Below are positions 51,101 to 60,530 of a stretch of DNA of 64,000 nt, piece by piece. The notes under the pieces are model-generated. The model made no database searches. It saw only the letters and a list, made by a program, of their open reading frames with translations, and was not told where the DNA came from. Each line of letters opens with the position of its first letter. Position 1 is the first letter of the stretch. Source of the stretch: Streptomyces mayonensis (GTDB lineage: Bacteria; Actinomycetota; Actinomycetes; Streptomycetales; Streptomycetaceae); assembly GCF_018982965.1 (NCBI RefSeq), contig NZ_JACBYP010000027.1:1-64000 (forward strand), given 5' to 3'. The position numbers and the translations under genes are program-made.

Positions 51101-52255
51101 TCAGGCGTCCGGCGCGCGGCGGTCGGTGACCAGCTCCATGCGGGCGGCCTCCAGGGCGCGGACCAGGCCGCCGCCCGCCGGGGAGCCGGCGTCGGTGAAA
51201 CCGTCCAGAAGGGTCGTCAGTTCCGCCGCCCGGTCCCGGTCCGGGAGGCCGAGGGTCGTGGCGGGATCGCCCGCGTGCAGATCGCTCCGCAGGTCCACCA
51301 GCCGCACCACGACGTCGTCGCGCTGGAAGATGGTGCTGGACAGGACGGGGCTGAGCGGGTCGTCCGCCGCCGCCTCGTCGCGCTCGGCGAGGAGCTGGGC
51401 CAGCCGCATGCCGCAGCCCGGCCGGGCCGGGTACGACAGCGCGTGGCGTTGCGCGACCGGCCCCTCCTGCCCGGCGGTCACGTGGTGCACGGCGGGCAGC
51501 GCGGCCCGCGTGTAGAAGACCCGGGCGGACTCCGGGTCGGCGAGGTCCCGGTCCTGTTCCAGGTAGGGGTTGATCGCCTCCTCGACGGCGCGTACCTCGG
51601 GCTGCTCGGCGACGTGCCGCAGCGCCGCCAGCAGGTCGCCGCGGACCTCGATGGCCCGTACGACCCGGTTGCCGTGCAGGAACAGGGACGTGCGGCACAG
51701 CCGCGTGGAGTCGTCGACCCGCGGCTCGGGCGAGGCGTAGTCGGCGAGGATCCTGCCGACCGCCTCCTCGCTGCCCGGCTTCACCGTGAAGGTGATCGCG
51801 TGCCGGATGACGCCGTCGCCGACGCGGGGGGCCGCCTGCAGTCCGCCCCTGCCGCTCCGGTCGGCGGAGGCGGTCCGGTGACCGGTCTCGCGGACCACGT
51901 GGAACCGCAGGGACCTGGTGTCCCGGACGCAGCTGTGCAGCGGCTCGACCATCCGCACGTGCTCCTCGCTGCTCACCCAGTTCAGGAACGGCGGGGCGCT
52001 CTCCCACTCGCTGGTGATGAGCCACTGCGAGGGGTTCTCGATGGACTGGCACAGCTGCTCGCCGATGTGCCCGGGGACGGATTCGACGTGGCTGCGCAGG
52101 TTCTCGTACGTCTGGAGGAACTGCTGCTGGGCACCGTCGTAGACCTCGACCAGCAGGACCACCCGCAGGCGGGAGCCGTCGAAGACGGACTGGGAGACCT
52201 GGTGCGAGACCTGACGGGTCAGCGGGTCGGAAGCAGGGGTGGAGGTGGTGGTCAT
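51101..52255 (-). CDS. SchA/CurD-like domain protein
   Basis: A 384-aa cytosolic protein. An N-terminal segment of about 115 residues (RLRVVLLVEVYDGAQQQFLQ ... WLITSEWESAPPFLNW) resembles an antibiotic-biosynthesis monooxygenase/ferredoxin-like fold. The remainder (about 140-360; VIRHAITFTVKPGSEEAVGR ... LVDLRSDLHAGDP) resembles the SchA/CurD family found in spore-pigment type aromatic polyketide clusters. No ketosynthase or cyclase is near. It may act with the convergent methyltransferase on a pigment made elsewhere. The ATG at 52255 is preferred; the frame to 52471 is low-complexity. About 246 bp of empty, GC-rich sequence separate it from the sortase. Confidence 0.72.
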   Translation of the reverse strand: MTTTSTPASDPLTRQVSHQVSQSVFDGSRLRVVLLVEVYDGAQQQFLQTYENLRSHVESVPGHIGEQLCQSIENPSQWLITSEWESAPPFLNWVSSEEHVRMVEPLHSCVRDTRSLRFHVVRETGHRTASADRSGRGGLQAAPRVGDGVIRHAITFTVKPGSEEAVGRILADYASPEPRVDDSTRLCRTSLFLHGNRVVRAIEVRGDLLAALRHVAEQPEVRAVEEAINPYLEQDRDLADPESARVFYTRAALPAVHHVTAGQEGPVAQRHALSYPARPGCGMRLAQLLAERDEAAADDPLSPVLSSTIFQRDDVVVRLVDLRSDLHAGDPATTLGLPDRDRAAELTTLLDGFTDAGSPAGGGLVRALEAARMELVTDRRAPDA

Positions 52256-52501
52256 CCTGCGCACATCTCCTTCGCGGGGGCGGAACTGAACGTCGGCCGC
52301 GGTGATGCGACGCCGGCTTGCCTCGATCCTCGGCGCGGGTGCGGCGGCCCGCGACCCGTGTGCACTGCGCGGGTGACCGGCACGTCCGGCGGGCGCGGCG
52401 TGCGGGCGGTGGCCGGCGGCACCGGGCGCGGCCGGCGGGCTCGGGCGACGGGGCCGGGCGGGTCCAAGCAAGGAGGGCGGGCCCGAGCAAGGAGGATGGG
52501 C

Positions 52502-53179
52502 TCAGGCGAGGTGGGCGAAGACGACCAGGTTGTCGGTGTAGTCCTTGGCCTTGTGGTCGTAGTCGCCCGCGCAGGTGATGAGCCGCACCTCGGGGCGGTC
52601 CGCGTCGCCGTAGACGCGTTCGCTCGGGAAGTCGTCCTTCTCGAAGGTCTCCAGGGAGTCGACCACGAAGGACGCCTTGCGGCCGTCGGCGCGCTCGACC
52701 CGGAAGACGTCGCCCTCGTCGAGTTGGTCCAGGCGGGCGAAGACGGCGGCGGAGGTCTTCGTGTCCACGTGCCCGGCGATGACCGAGGTGCCCTTCTCCC
52801 CCGGCGAGACGCCCCCCGCGTACCAGCCCACGAGGTTGGTGTCGGCGGCGGGCGGGGGCTCCAGCTGCCCGTTCTTCCCGATGGCGAGGTCGGTGAAGGG
52901 GGCGTCGACGGAGATCTCCGGAATCAGCAGGCGCACCGGCTTCGAGCGGGGCAGCGCCGGTCCGGCCGGCCCCGTCGCGGAGGGCGCGGAGGATGCAGAC
53001 GTGCCGGGCCGCGCGGGAAGCGGGGGCGCGATGGAGTCGGCCGAGGTGTTGTTGCCGCCGACCAGGCTCACCGCCAGCACCAGCAGGGCCACGGCGCACA
53101 GCACCATCAGACCGGGGCGCGAGCCCGGTGCGGCGGGGGCGGTCTCGTCGTCTGCGGGGGCGGAAGGGGGGACTGCCAT
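52502..53179 (-). CDS. Class F sortase
   Basis: A 225-aa membrane-anchored transpeptidase. A cytosolic tail (1-22) and one membrane helix (about 23-41) precede a Pro/Ala linker and the sortase barrel (about 80-225). The catalytic His137 is in SVIAGHVDTK and Cys203 in RLITCAGDYDHKAKDY. Sortases need an Arg after the Cys, yet residues 203-225 contain none; Lys210 and Lys212 are the only basic side chains besides His. This is a possible active-site change. The ATG at 53179 has GAGGAG upstream. The next gene upstream encodes a secreted protein with a C-terminal anchor, a likely substrate or partner. Confidence 0.87.
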   Translation of the reverse strand: MAVPPSAPADDETAPAAPGSRPGLMVLCAVALLVLAVSLVGGNNTSADSIAPPLPARPGTSASSAPSATGPAGPALPRSKPVRLLIPEISVDAPFTDLAIGKNGQLEPPPAADTNLVGWYAGGVSPGEKGTSVIAGHVDTKTSAAVFARLDQLDEGDVFRVERADGRKASFVVDSLETFEKDDFPSERVYGDADRPEVRLITCAGDYDHKAKDYTDNLVVFAHLA

Positions 53180-53291
53180 CGGGGTCTCCTCGCTGGGGCA
53201 CGGCACCGGGACGGACATGGCGGGCGGTGCGGACCGGGCCGCCACGGGGTGTCCCGGGTGGCGGCCCGGCTGCTATCGCGCCCGGCACGGC

Positions 53292-53747
53292 TCAGGCCGT
53301 TCCGTGGGCCGACTTCTTGCGTCGGACGGCGTACAGGCCGGTGCCCGCGACGGCGAGGACGGCCAGGCCGCCCGCGGTCGTGGTCGGCGTGTCGAGTCCG
53401 CCGCCGCCGGTGTGCATCCCGCCGCGGGGCTTCTCGTGCTCCCCGCCGCCCCAGGACTTCTCGCCCTCGTCCTGCTGGTAGGTCTGCGAGCCCTGCTCGG
53501 ACTCGCGGCCGCCGCCCTCACGGCCGCCGCCGTCGTGGTCGCCCTGGCTCACCGCGGCCAGCGCGCCGCCGCCCGTGTGCATCCCGCCGCGCGGCTCGTC
53601 GTGCTTGCCTCCGTTGTCGTGCTCCTTGCTGTAGGAAGAGTCGTCGTGGTCCCAGTCACCGCCGGCCGCCGCGTAGGCGCCGGGGGCGCCGAGGACGAAC
53701 ACGGCCGAGGCCGCGGCAGTGGTCAGGAGCATGCGAGCAGAACGCAT
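53292..53747 (-). CDS. Secreted, C-terminally anchored protein with duplicated PRGGMHTGGG motif
   Basis: A 151-aa surface protein. Residues 1-27 are a signal peptide (cut near GAYAA). The mature part is rich in Gly, Asp, His and Glu and has PRGGMHTGGG twice, at 52-61 and 107-116, each followed by a hydrophobic residue. The end is a membrane helix (about 125-141) with a positive tail RRKKSAHG. This is the layout of a sortase substrate. No LPxTG is present; LDTPT (118-122) lies where the sorting signal is expected. It lies 112 bp upstream of the class F sortase gene on the same strand. The family is not one I can name. Confidence 0.72.
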   Translation of the reverse strand: MRSARMLLTTAAASAVFVLGAPGAYAAAGGDWDHDDSSYSKEHDNGGKHDEPRGGMHTGGGALAAVSQGDHDGGGREGGGRESEQGSQTYQQDEGEKSWGGGEHEKPRGGMHTGGGGLDTPTTTAGGLAVLAVAGTGLYAVRRKKSAHGTA

Positions 53748-53945
53748 CTGAGGTTCCTTCCGTCACGACCGGGCAGCTGGTGCTTCGTCAGCTGAGGTGA
53801 CCCGGCCCCGACGTGAATCACCGTCAGCCCGTGGTCGTTCTCGCACCACTCAAGGCGCTCAGCCGGGTGATCCCCTCCGCCGGACGGGGTGCCCCACGTG
53901 CCCGCCGCGCCCCCCTTCGCTCCCCTCCCCTCTTCGCTCCCTCGC

Positions 53946-55856
53946 CTACTGCTCGGGGTCGGCGCGGGTCGGGTCCTGCACCTCGGGATGCTGGAGGCGG
54001 GAACCCGGGGCGGCCCGGTCGGAGGTGGCCTCGCTGTGTCCCGACTGGGGCGGCGGGGGCGGTGCGGTGTCGCCGGGGGCGCCCATGCCCGCGGCGGGCA
54101 CGCGCAGCGCGAGCAGGGCCACGTCGTCGCCGCGCGGCGCGATGCGGGCGAGGAGTTCGTCGCAGAAGTCGTCCGGTCCCCACTTGTGCAGCTGCCGCGC
54201 GAGCACGCCGGCGTGGTGGCGTAGCTGGTCCATGCCCACGTCGATGGGGCGCTCGCGGCTCTCCACCAGACCGTCGGTGTAGAGCAGCAGGATGCTCCCG
54301 GGCGGGAGTTCCTCGTGGGCGTCGGGCCAGTCAAGACCGAGGCGCAGGGTGGCGCTCATCCCGATGAGCGGGCCGTGGCCGCCCTCCAGGAACCTGGGCT
54401 CGCCGTCCCGGGTGACCAGCAGCGGGGGCGGGTGGCCGGCGTTGACCCAGTGGAGCTGCCAGGGGCCGCCCTCGGCGCCCTCGACGCGGGCGAAGACGAG
54501 GGTGGCCATGGGCGCGTCGCTGGTGTTGGTCACGGCCTCGTCGAGACGGCCCATGATCACGCTGGGCGGCTCCTGGTGGTCCCAGGCCAGGGCACGCAGC
54601 ATGTTGCGCACCTCGGCCATGTGGGCGGCGGCCTGGAGGTCGTGCCCGACGACGTCGCCGATGACCAGGGCCAGCACACCGTCGCCGAGCAGGATGGCGT
54701 CGTACCAGTCGCCGCCGACCTCCAGGGCGCTCTCGGCGGGCCAGTAGCGGGCGGCCATGCGCAGGTGGTCGACCTGCGGGAGGGGAGTGAGCAGCTGGCG
54801 CTGCATGGTCTCGGCGACGTTCCGCTGCTCGTGGTAGAGCCGGGCGTTGTCCAGGACCAGTCCGACGCGGCGGCCGATGTCGGCCAGCAGGGTGGTCTCG
54901 GCCCCGGTGTGGGCGGGGTGGTCCGCGGTGCGGGCCACGGTCAGCAGGCCGTAGGGGCGTTGCCGGGTGCCGAGCGGGACGAGGACGGCGGTGTGTCCGC
55001 CGAGCCGTTCGAACAGGTCCCGGTGGGTGGCGGCCAGCGGGCTCTCCGGGTCCCGGAACAGGTCTGCCGCGCTCAGTGCGACCGGCCGTTCCCCGTTGAT
55101 CAGCAGGGCGACCGCGGTGCGGGCCCGGTCCGGGAGCTCGGTCAGGGGGCCGCGCAGCCGCCGGGCCCGCTCCGGGTGCTCGCTGCTGCGGACGGCGACC
55201 CGGTCCAGGAGGTCCGACTGCCCCGGGTGGATGTCGACGGCGGCCCACTGCCCCAGTTCCGGCACCAGCAGCCGCAGGAGGCGGCGGAGCGTGGTGGAGG
55301 TGCGCTCGGTGGGGACCAGCACCGTGGAGATCTCGGCGACCAGGTGCAGCTGGGCCGTCAGTGCCTCGAGCGCGGTGGTCCTCGCCCGGTTCTCCTCGGC
55401 GGCGCTGCGGTGCAGGCTGAAGTCTTGGAAGACGAGCACCAGCCCTTCCCGCCGTCCCTCGCGGACCAGCGGGGTGGCCGCCCAGATGATGGGGACCACG
55501 GTGCCGTCGGCCCGCTGGAAGTACTCGTCGCTGCCCTCCTCCGCGGGCACCCCGTGCAGGGGGTTGCGCAGCGCGCACCGCTCGCGCGGCACGGGGCTTC
55601 CGTCGGCGTGCCGGTGCAGCAGGTCGTGGGCGTCGTGTCCGAGCATCTCCGCCGCGGTCCGGCCGAGCAGCTGCTCGGCCCAGGGGTTGACAGAGGTGAT
55701 CCGGGCGGTGGGCCCGAGGGTGAGGACGCCGGCGCCGAGGGCGCGCAGGACGGCGCGGGGGAAGTCGCGGTCCGGGTCCGAAGGGGGGTCCGCCCGTTCA
55801 TGCCCCGGTTCGCCGTCCCCCGGCGGGCCCGCCCAGCGTGACGTCACGACCCTCAC
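53946..55856 (-). CDS. PAS-GAF-PP2C (SpoIIE-type) serine phosphatase
   Basis: A 636-aa signalling protein. A PAS domain (about 35-155; RITSVNPWAEQLLGRTAAEM) and a GAF domain (about 165-335; GHTAVLVPLGTRQRPYGLL) precede a PP2C phosphatase domain (about 365-600). The latter has metal-binding motifs LEVGGDWYDAI, VIGDVVGHDLQAA, LLLYTDGLVE and PRGDDVALLAL. The C-terminus is disordered. Such enzymes dephosphorylate anti-sigma-factor antagonists. The next upstream gene encodes an anti-sigma-type kinase, its likely functional opponent. A GTG at 55856 is used; a GTG three codons later is possible. Confidence 0.9.
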   Translation of the reverse strand: MRVVTSRWAGPPGDGEPGHERADPPSDPDRDFPRAVLRALGAGVLTLGPTARITSVNPWAEQLLGRTAAEMLGHDAHDLLHRHADGSPVPRERCALRNPLHGVPAEEGSDEYFQRADGTVVPIIWAATPLVREGRREGLVLVFQDFSLHRSAAEENRARTTALEALTAQLHLVAEISTVLVPTERTSTTLRRLLRLLVPELGQWAAVDIHPGQSDLLDRVAVRSSEHPERARRLRGPLTELPDRARTAVALLINGERPVALSAADLFRDPESPLAATHRDLFERLGGHTAVLVPLGTRQRPYGLLTVARTADHPAHTGAETTLLADIGRRVGLVLDNARLYHEQRNVAETMQRQLLTPLPQVDHLRMAARYWPAESALEVGGDWYDAILLGDGVLALVIGDVVGHDLQAAAHMAEVRNMLRALAWDHQEPPSVIMGRLDEAVTNTSDAPMATLVFARVEGAEGGPWQLHWVNAGHPPPLLVTRDGEPRFLEGGHGPLIGMSATLRLGLDWPDAHEELPPGSILLLYTDGLVESRERPIDVGMDQLRHHAGVLARQLHKWGPDDFCDELLARIAPRGDDVALLALRVPAAGMGAPGDTAPPPPPQSGHSEATSDRAAPGSRLQHPEVQDPTRADPEQ

Positions 55857-56109
55857 AGCCTTCCGATGCCGTCCATGTCGCCAGGTTCCCTCAGCGGGCG
55901 GGGCCGAACCGCTCCGCTGGGCCGAAGGAGGGAGGCGCCGGCCGGTATTCGGGTCGCCCGGCGGCCCGCTCTCCCGCAGGCGCGCCCGACGTCCGGGTAC
56001 GGACCTCGGAAGCCCCGACGCGGAACCGGACGGCTCGTGCTCCGCGGCCGGCGAGGCGCTCCGGGCCCCTGGGCGGCCGTGAACGCCGGCCCGGAGGTCC
56101 TGAAGGGAC

Positions 56110-56583
56110 TCAGGCCGGGTGGCCGAGGGCGGCGGTGTCGTTGATGTCGTCGGCGAGCCGCACCGCGGCCCTCATGCGCTTGCCGACCGGCGCCCGGTGG
56201 ATCTCGAAGCTCTGGCAGACGGCCATGACTATCTCCAGTCCGTGGCGGCCGACGCGCCCCGGGTCGGCGGTGGAAGGCACGGGCAGCAGCGGTTCGCTGT
56301 CCCAGACGGTGACCTCCACCCGGTCCTCGGCCAGTTCGAGATCGACCAGGGACGGCCCGGGGGCGTACTTGCAGGCGTTCGTCAGCAGCTCGCTGACCAC
56401 CAGCTGCACCAGTTCGACCGCCCGGTCCGACACCGGGAGCACCTGTGCCGCCCGCACCCGCGCCAGGAACGCCCGGGCCAGCTCCCGGCCCCGGGCGATG
56501 TCGCCGGGCCTGCCCTCGTACTCCGCCGACACCCTGACCGGCTCTTCTCTCGGCCGTACCCCTTCGTGGGCAGCCCCGTCCAT
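56110..56583 (-). CDS. Anti-sigma-type ATP-binding protein (HATPase_c_2)
   Basis: A 157-aa protein of the RsbW/SpoIIAB-like kinase fold. The N box is LVVSELLTNACKYA; the G1 region reads VTVWDSEPLLP, and GRHGLEIVMAV is the G2-like stretch. It has no membrane segment. These proteins bind sigma factors or phosphorylate antagonists. The SpoIIE-type phosphatase gene lies 253 bp downstream on the same strand; the gap between (55857-56109) holds no gene. No sigma factor or STAS antagonist gene is in view, so the target is unknown. Confidence 0.88.
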   Translation of the reverse strand: MDGAAHEGVRPREEPVRVSAEYEGRPGDIARGRELARAFLARVRAAQVLPVSDRAVELVQLVVSELLTNACKYAPGPSLVDLELAEDRVEVTVWDSEPLLPVPSTADPGRVGRHGLEIVMAVCQSFEIHRAPVGKRMRAAVRLADDINDTAALGHPA

Positions 56584-56844
56584 CCGATCCGCCCTCTTCC
56601 TGAGCCTCGACCGTTACGCCAGCCCGTCTACCCGCGAAACCGGAAAACATCACCGTCGCCGCGGGGCCCCCCTGAGGGGACGCGACGGTCCGGCCGTGCG
56701 GAGGGCGGGCCGCGGAACAGGGAGGACGTCCCGGTGGCCGACGGTTCGGCGGCCCGGCGGAATCCGGGCTTGTCCGGCGGCCGGCGCGTGCCCGATCCTG
56801 GGACCGGCCTGCGGGCCGTACGGTGCCGGACAGGGGGTGGCCGC

Positions 56845-58101
56845 GTGACGCACGACGGGCAGGTCTCCGCGCGCAGGGCGGACCGGGGCGGACAGCGGCC
56901 GGCGTGCCCGGTCGAGCGGGGCGCGGACGGCACCTGGCGGGTGCACGACTACGCCGTCGGGCGTGCGCTGCTGCGCGGCCCCGGCACGGTGCAGGCCGGT
57001 CTGGGCATCGAGACGGTGGAGAAGCTCCCGCCACGCGTCCGTCGGCCCGTCCTGTACCGGGACGGGCCCGAGCACCGGGAGCACCGCCGGCAGACCGCGC
57101 GCTTCTTCACCCCGCGACGGGTGGACGAGCACTACCGCGAGCCGATGGTGCGGATCGCCGAGGAGCAGCTGGCAGTGCTGCGCGCGGCCGGTGAGGCTCC
57201 CCTGTCCGATCTCGCCTTCGGCCTGTCGATCGGCGTGGTGAGCGAGGTGGTCGGGCTGCGGTACAGCAGGCCCGGCATCCGCCGCAGGCTGGAGCGGTTC
57301 TTCCCCGAGGAGTTCGGCGAGCCGGGGCTGACCAGTGTGCGGGGCCTGTACTGGCTGGTGCGGCAGAACACGAACTGGCTCCGCATCCATCTGGCCGACG
57401 TCCGGCCGGCCGTCCGCGCCCATCGCCGGCACGAGCACGACGACCTGATCTCCCACCTGATCGCGGAGGGCTGTTCGGACGCGGAGATCCTCGGCGAGTG
57501 CCTGACGTTCGCGGCGGCCGGCATGGTCACGACGCGGGAGTTCATCTGCATGGCCGCCTGGCACCTGTTCTCCGACGCCGGGCTCCTCGACCGGTACCGG
57601 GCCGCGGACGCGCCCGGGCGGCTCGCCGTGCTCCAGGAGCTGCTGCGTCTGGAGCCCGTGATCGGGTGCCTGCGGCGCCGGGCCGTCGAGCCGGTCGAAC
57701 TCGCCGGTGCGGACGGGCCGGCGACCGTCCGTCCCGGCGAGTACGTCGAACTCCGCGTCGACGACGCCAACACGGACCCGAAGGCCGTGGGCGACGCCCC
57801 GCTGCGCGTCCGCCCGGACCGTGCCGCGGAGGTCGGCCCGGGGCTCTCCTTCGGCGACGGGCCGCACCGGTGTCCGGGTGCCCACATCGCCCTGCTGGAG
57901 ACGGACGTCTTCCTCAGCCGCCTGTTCGCGCTCGACGGCCTGCGGATGACCGGGACGCCGCACGTCGTCCTCCAGGAGGCGATCGACGGCTACCAGATCC
58001 GCGGGCTGACCGTGGCCGTGGACCGGGCGGCCACGACCCGGACCACCGTGGACCGGCCGCCCGCCGACCGACCGCCCGGGGACGTACCGCCCGAGGGCTG
58101 A
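56845..58101 (+). CDS. Cytochrome P450
   Basis: A 418-aa P450. The haem loop LSFGDGPHRCPGAHIA holds Cys343, the K-helix ELLR is 265-268, and the I-helix reads AAAGMVTTREF with the conserved Thr pair. The N-terminus starts directly with polar sequence and the C-terminus is a Pro/Arg tail. I use the GTG at 56845 after a GGGGG ribosome site; the frame open from 56119 is antisense to the kinase gene. No redox partner is adjacent. It is divergent from the anti-sigma-type gene and ends at a strong terminator. P450 genes beside such ATPase genes are common in Streptomyces, but a functional link is not established. Confidence 0.88.
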   Translation: MTHDGQVSARRADRGGQRPACPVERGADGTWRVHDYAVGRALLRGPGTVQAGLGIETVEKLPPRVRRPVLYRDGPEHREHRRQTARFFTPRRVDEHYREPMVRIAEEQLAVLRAAGEAPLSDLAFGLSIGVVSEVVGLRYSRPGIRRRLERFFPEEFGEPGLTSVRGLYWLVRQNTNWLRIHLADVRPAVRAHRRHEHDDLISHLIAEGCSDAEILGECLTFAAAGMVTTREFICMAAWHLFSDAGLLDRYRAADAPGRLAVLQELLRLEPVIGCLRRRAVEPVELAGADGPATVRPGEYVELRVDDANTDPKAVGDAPLRVRPDRAAEVGPGLSFGDGPHRCPGAHIALLETDVFLSRLFALDGLRMTGTPHVVLQEAIDGYQIRGLTVAVDRAATTRTTVDRPPADRPPGDVPPEG

Positions 58102-58125
58102 CGGCCTCGCACCGGCCGTGCCGTC

Positions 58126-58158
58126 CCCCGGGCCGGCCGCTCCGGGGCCGGCCCGGGG
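58126..58158. terminator. Perfect 13-bp bidirectional terminator hairpin
   Basis: CCCCGGGCCGGCC (58126-58138) pairs with GGCCGGCCCGGGG (58146-58158) around a 7-nt loop, between the convergent P450 and phosphoglucomutase stops. Confidence 0.85.
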
Positions 58159-58173
58159 TTCACCGGTGCGGCA

Positions 58174-59814
58174 TCAGCCGCCCAGAGCGCCGAGGACGAC
58201 CTGCTTGGCCTCCTCCTGCACCTGGCGGAGGTGGTCCGCGCCGAGGAACGACTCCCCGTAGATCTTGTAGACGTCCTCGGTGCCGGAGGGGCGGGCGGCG
58301 AACCACGCGTTCTCGGTGCTCACCTTGATGCCGCCGATGGCCGCGCCGTTGCCCGGTGCCTCGGTGAGCACGCCGGTGACCGGTTCCCCGGCGAGGGTGT
58401 CCGCGGTGACCTGGGCGGGGGACAGCTCCGCCAGGCGGGCCTTCTCCTCGCGGGTGGCGGGGGCGTCGATGCGGGCGTAGGCGGGCTCGCCGAAGCGGGC
58501 GGTGAGCGCGGCGTAGTGCTCGGAGGGGGTCCTGCCGGTGACGGCGGTGATCTCGGAGGCGAGCAGCGCGAGGATGATGCCGTCCTTGTCGGTGGTCCAC
58601 ACGGAGCCGTCCCGGCGCAGGAACGACGCCCCGGCGGACTCCTCGCCGCCGAAGCCGAGGGAGCCGTCGAGGAGGCCGTCCACGAACCACTTGAAGCCGA
58701 CGGGTACTTCGACGAGGCGGCGGCCGAGGTCCGCGGCGACCCGGTCGATCATGCCGGAGGACACCAGGGTCTTGCCCACGCCCGCGTCGGCCGGCCAGCC
58801 GGTGCGGTGGGCGTAGAGGTAGGCGATGGCGGTGGCGAGGTAGTGGTTGGGGTTCATCAGGCCGCCGTCGGGGGTGACGATGCCGTGGCGGTCGGCGTCG
58901 GCGTCGTTGCCGGTGGCGATGGTGAAGCGGTCGCGCCGCTCGATGAGGGAGGCCATGGCGTGCGGCGACGAGCAGTCCATGCGGATCCTGCCGTCCCAGT
59001 CCAGCGTCATGAACCGCCAGGTGGGGTCGGTGAGCGGGTTGACCACCGTGAGGTCGAGGCGGTGCTGCTCGGCGATCCGGCCCCAGTAGGCCACGGAGGC
59101 GCCGCCCAGCGGGTCGGCCCCGATCCGTACGCCGGCCGAGCGGATCGCGTCGAGGTCCAGGACGGACGGCAGGTCCCGGACGTAGGCGTCGAGGAAGTCG
59201 TACCGCCCGGTACCGGGCGCGGCGAGCGCCCGGGCGTGGGTGACCCGGCGTACGTCCTTCAGCCCGGCCGCGATGATCTGGTTGGCCCGGTCCTGGATCC
59301 AGGAGGTGGCGTCCGAACCCGCGGGGCCGCCGTGCGGCGGGTTGTACTTGAAGCCGCCGTCGGCGGGCGGGTTGTGCGAGGGCGTGACCACCACGCCGTC
59401 GGCGAGGCCCGAGGTGCGGCCGCGGTTGTGGGTGAGGATCGCGTGGGAGACCGCGGGGGTGGGGGTGTAGCCGTCGGCGCTGTCGACGAGGACGCTCACG
59501 TCGTTGGCGGCGAAGACCTCCAGTGCGGTGACCCGCGCCGGCTCGGACAGGGCGTGGGTGTCGGCGCCCATGAAGAGCGGGCCGTCGGTGCCCTGCGCGG
59601 CGCGGTACTCGCAGATCGCCTGGCTGGTGGCGGCGATGTGGTCGTCGTTGAACGCGGCCGCCAGGGAGGAGCCCCGGTGTCCGGATGTGCCGAAGGCCAC
59701 GCGCTGGGCGGGCTCGGCGGGGTCCGGGTGCAGGGCGTAGTACGCCGTGACCAGCCGGGCGACGTCGATCAGGTCCTCGGGGCCCGCCGGCTTTCCGGCT
59801 CGTTCGTGCTGCAT
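58174..59814 (-). CDS. pgm: Phosphoglucomutase (alpha-D-glucose-phosphate specific)
   Basis: A 546-aa enzyme, the same length as E. coli Pgm. The phosphoserine loop is [14 protein letters not shown]; the metal loop [10 protein letters not shown], sugar loop GGEESAG and phosphate loop [12 protein letters not shown] are all intact. It interconverts glucose 1- and 6-phosphate, linking glycogen, trehalose and cell-wall sugar supply to glycolysis. The ATG at 59814 starts the conserved [18 protein letters not shown]; the frame is open to 60387 but is low-complexity there. It is a single gene. Confidence 0.95.
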   Translation of the reverse strand: MQHERAGKPAGPEDLIDVARLVTAYYALHPDPAEPAQRVAFGTSGHRGSSLAAAFNDDHIAATSQAICEYRAAQGTDGPLFMGADTHALSEPARVTALEVFAANDVSVLVDSADGYTPTPAVSHAILTHNRGRTSGLADGVVVTPSHNPPADGGFKYNPPHGGPAGSDATSWIQDRANQIIAAGLKDVRRVTHARALAAPGTGRYDFLDAYVRDLPSVLDLDAIRSAGVRIGADPLGGASVAYWGRIAEQHRLDLTVVNPLTDPTWRFMTLDWDGRIRMDCSSPHAMASLIERRDRFTIATGNDADADRHGIVTPDGGLMNPNHYLATAIAYLYAHRTGWPADAGVGKTLVSSGMIDRVAADLGRRLVEVPVGFKWFVDGLLDGSLGFGGEESAGASFLRRDGSVWTTDKDGIILALLASEITAVTGRTPSEHYAALTARFGEPAYARIDAPATREEKARLAELSPAQVTADTLAGEPVTGVLTEAPGNGAAIGGIKVSTENAWFAARPSGTEDVYKIYGESFLGADHLRQVQEEAKQVVLGALGG

Positions 59815-59962
59815 GCGCCCACTCCTCCGCATCGGTCGGGACTTTGCTCGCGGCCCCATTTTCCCCTGTCCGGGCGGTGGTGCCGTACGCCCCGCCCGTC
59901 CTCGTGGCGGGCACGGGGAGCGGAGGCGGAGGTGCCGGCGGTGCGGGCGCGGCGGCCGGGTG

Positions 59963-60397
59963 TCAGATCCGGCCGCCGGTGAGGCGGGTGAGGGGGCCGC
60001 GGGAGTGGTGTGCGGCGCGCCGGCCGACCGCGTACGAGGCGGCGCTGACCGCGGTGATGCCGACGCCGACGCCCGCGGCGACGAGTTTGCGGTGGGCGAC
60101 GGCCGTCCAGGCCGTCCTCGCCGTCGCCGCGACCTGTCCCGTGGTGGCGACGACCGCCTGGCGGCCGGCCTCGACGCCCTTGGCCGCCGTCTGCACGGCG
60201 CCGCCTGCGGCCTCGGCGGAGCGCTGGGCACCGGCCCTGGCCGCCGAGGCGGCGTCGCCGGCCCGGTCCGCGGCGGCCCGGTTCGCCCGCGGGGCGGGCG
60301 CGGTCGCCTTCTCCGCGGTGCCGCGCGCCGTGGACCCGGCGGTCCGGGTGCCGGTGGGCTTCTTGTTCGTTTCCTTGTTCGGATCACTCATGGACAT
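59963..60397 (-). CDS. Ala-rich protein with C-terminal membrane segment
   Basis: A 144-aa protein that I cannot assign to a named family. The first 40 residues are polar and Thr/Lys/Arg-rich. Residues about 40-95 are a strongly Ala-rich amphipathic helix, likely a coiled coil ([20 protein letters not shown]). A hydrophobic stretch near 105-125 ([19 protein letters not shown]) could be a membrane anchor, and the end is basic. This style is common in Streptomyces stress or nucleoid-associated small proteins, but no function is known. Two close ATG codons (60397, 60391) could start it. Confidence 0.6.
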   Translation of the reverse strand: MSMSDPNKETNKKPTGTRTAGSTARGTAEKATAPAPRANRAAADRAGDAASAARAGAQRSAEAAGGAVQTAAKGVEAGRQAVVATTGQVAATARTAWTAVAHRKLVAAGVGVGITAVSAASYAVGRRAAHHSRGPLTRLTGGRI

Positions 60398-60530
60398 CGC
60401 CTTGCCCCTGACCGCGCGGGCAAACGCGAGTGGCCCCTTTGGACCTCAACACGGCTTCGCCGCACCGGCCTTGAGGAGCAGAGTCGTGTCGTCGTCACCG
60501 GGCGGGCGGCGGCGTCCCGGTGAGGGGCCG

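Noticed and set aside
49881..52255. Spore pigment (whiE-like) cluster
   Set aside because: Only a methyltransferase and a SchA/CurD-like protein are present; there is no ketosynthase, chain-length factor, ACP or cyclase.
48930..53288. 1452-codon minus-strand open frame
   Set aside because: It is antisense to the beta-helix and methyltransferase genes, crosses the G/C tract and is out of frame with the SchA/CurD-like gene; composition is Arg/Pro/Gly noise.
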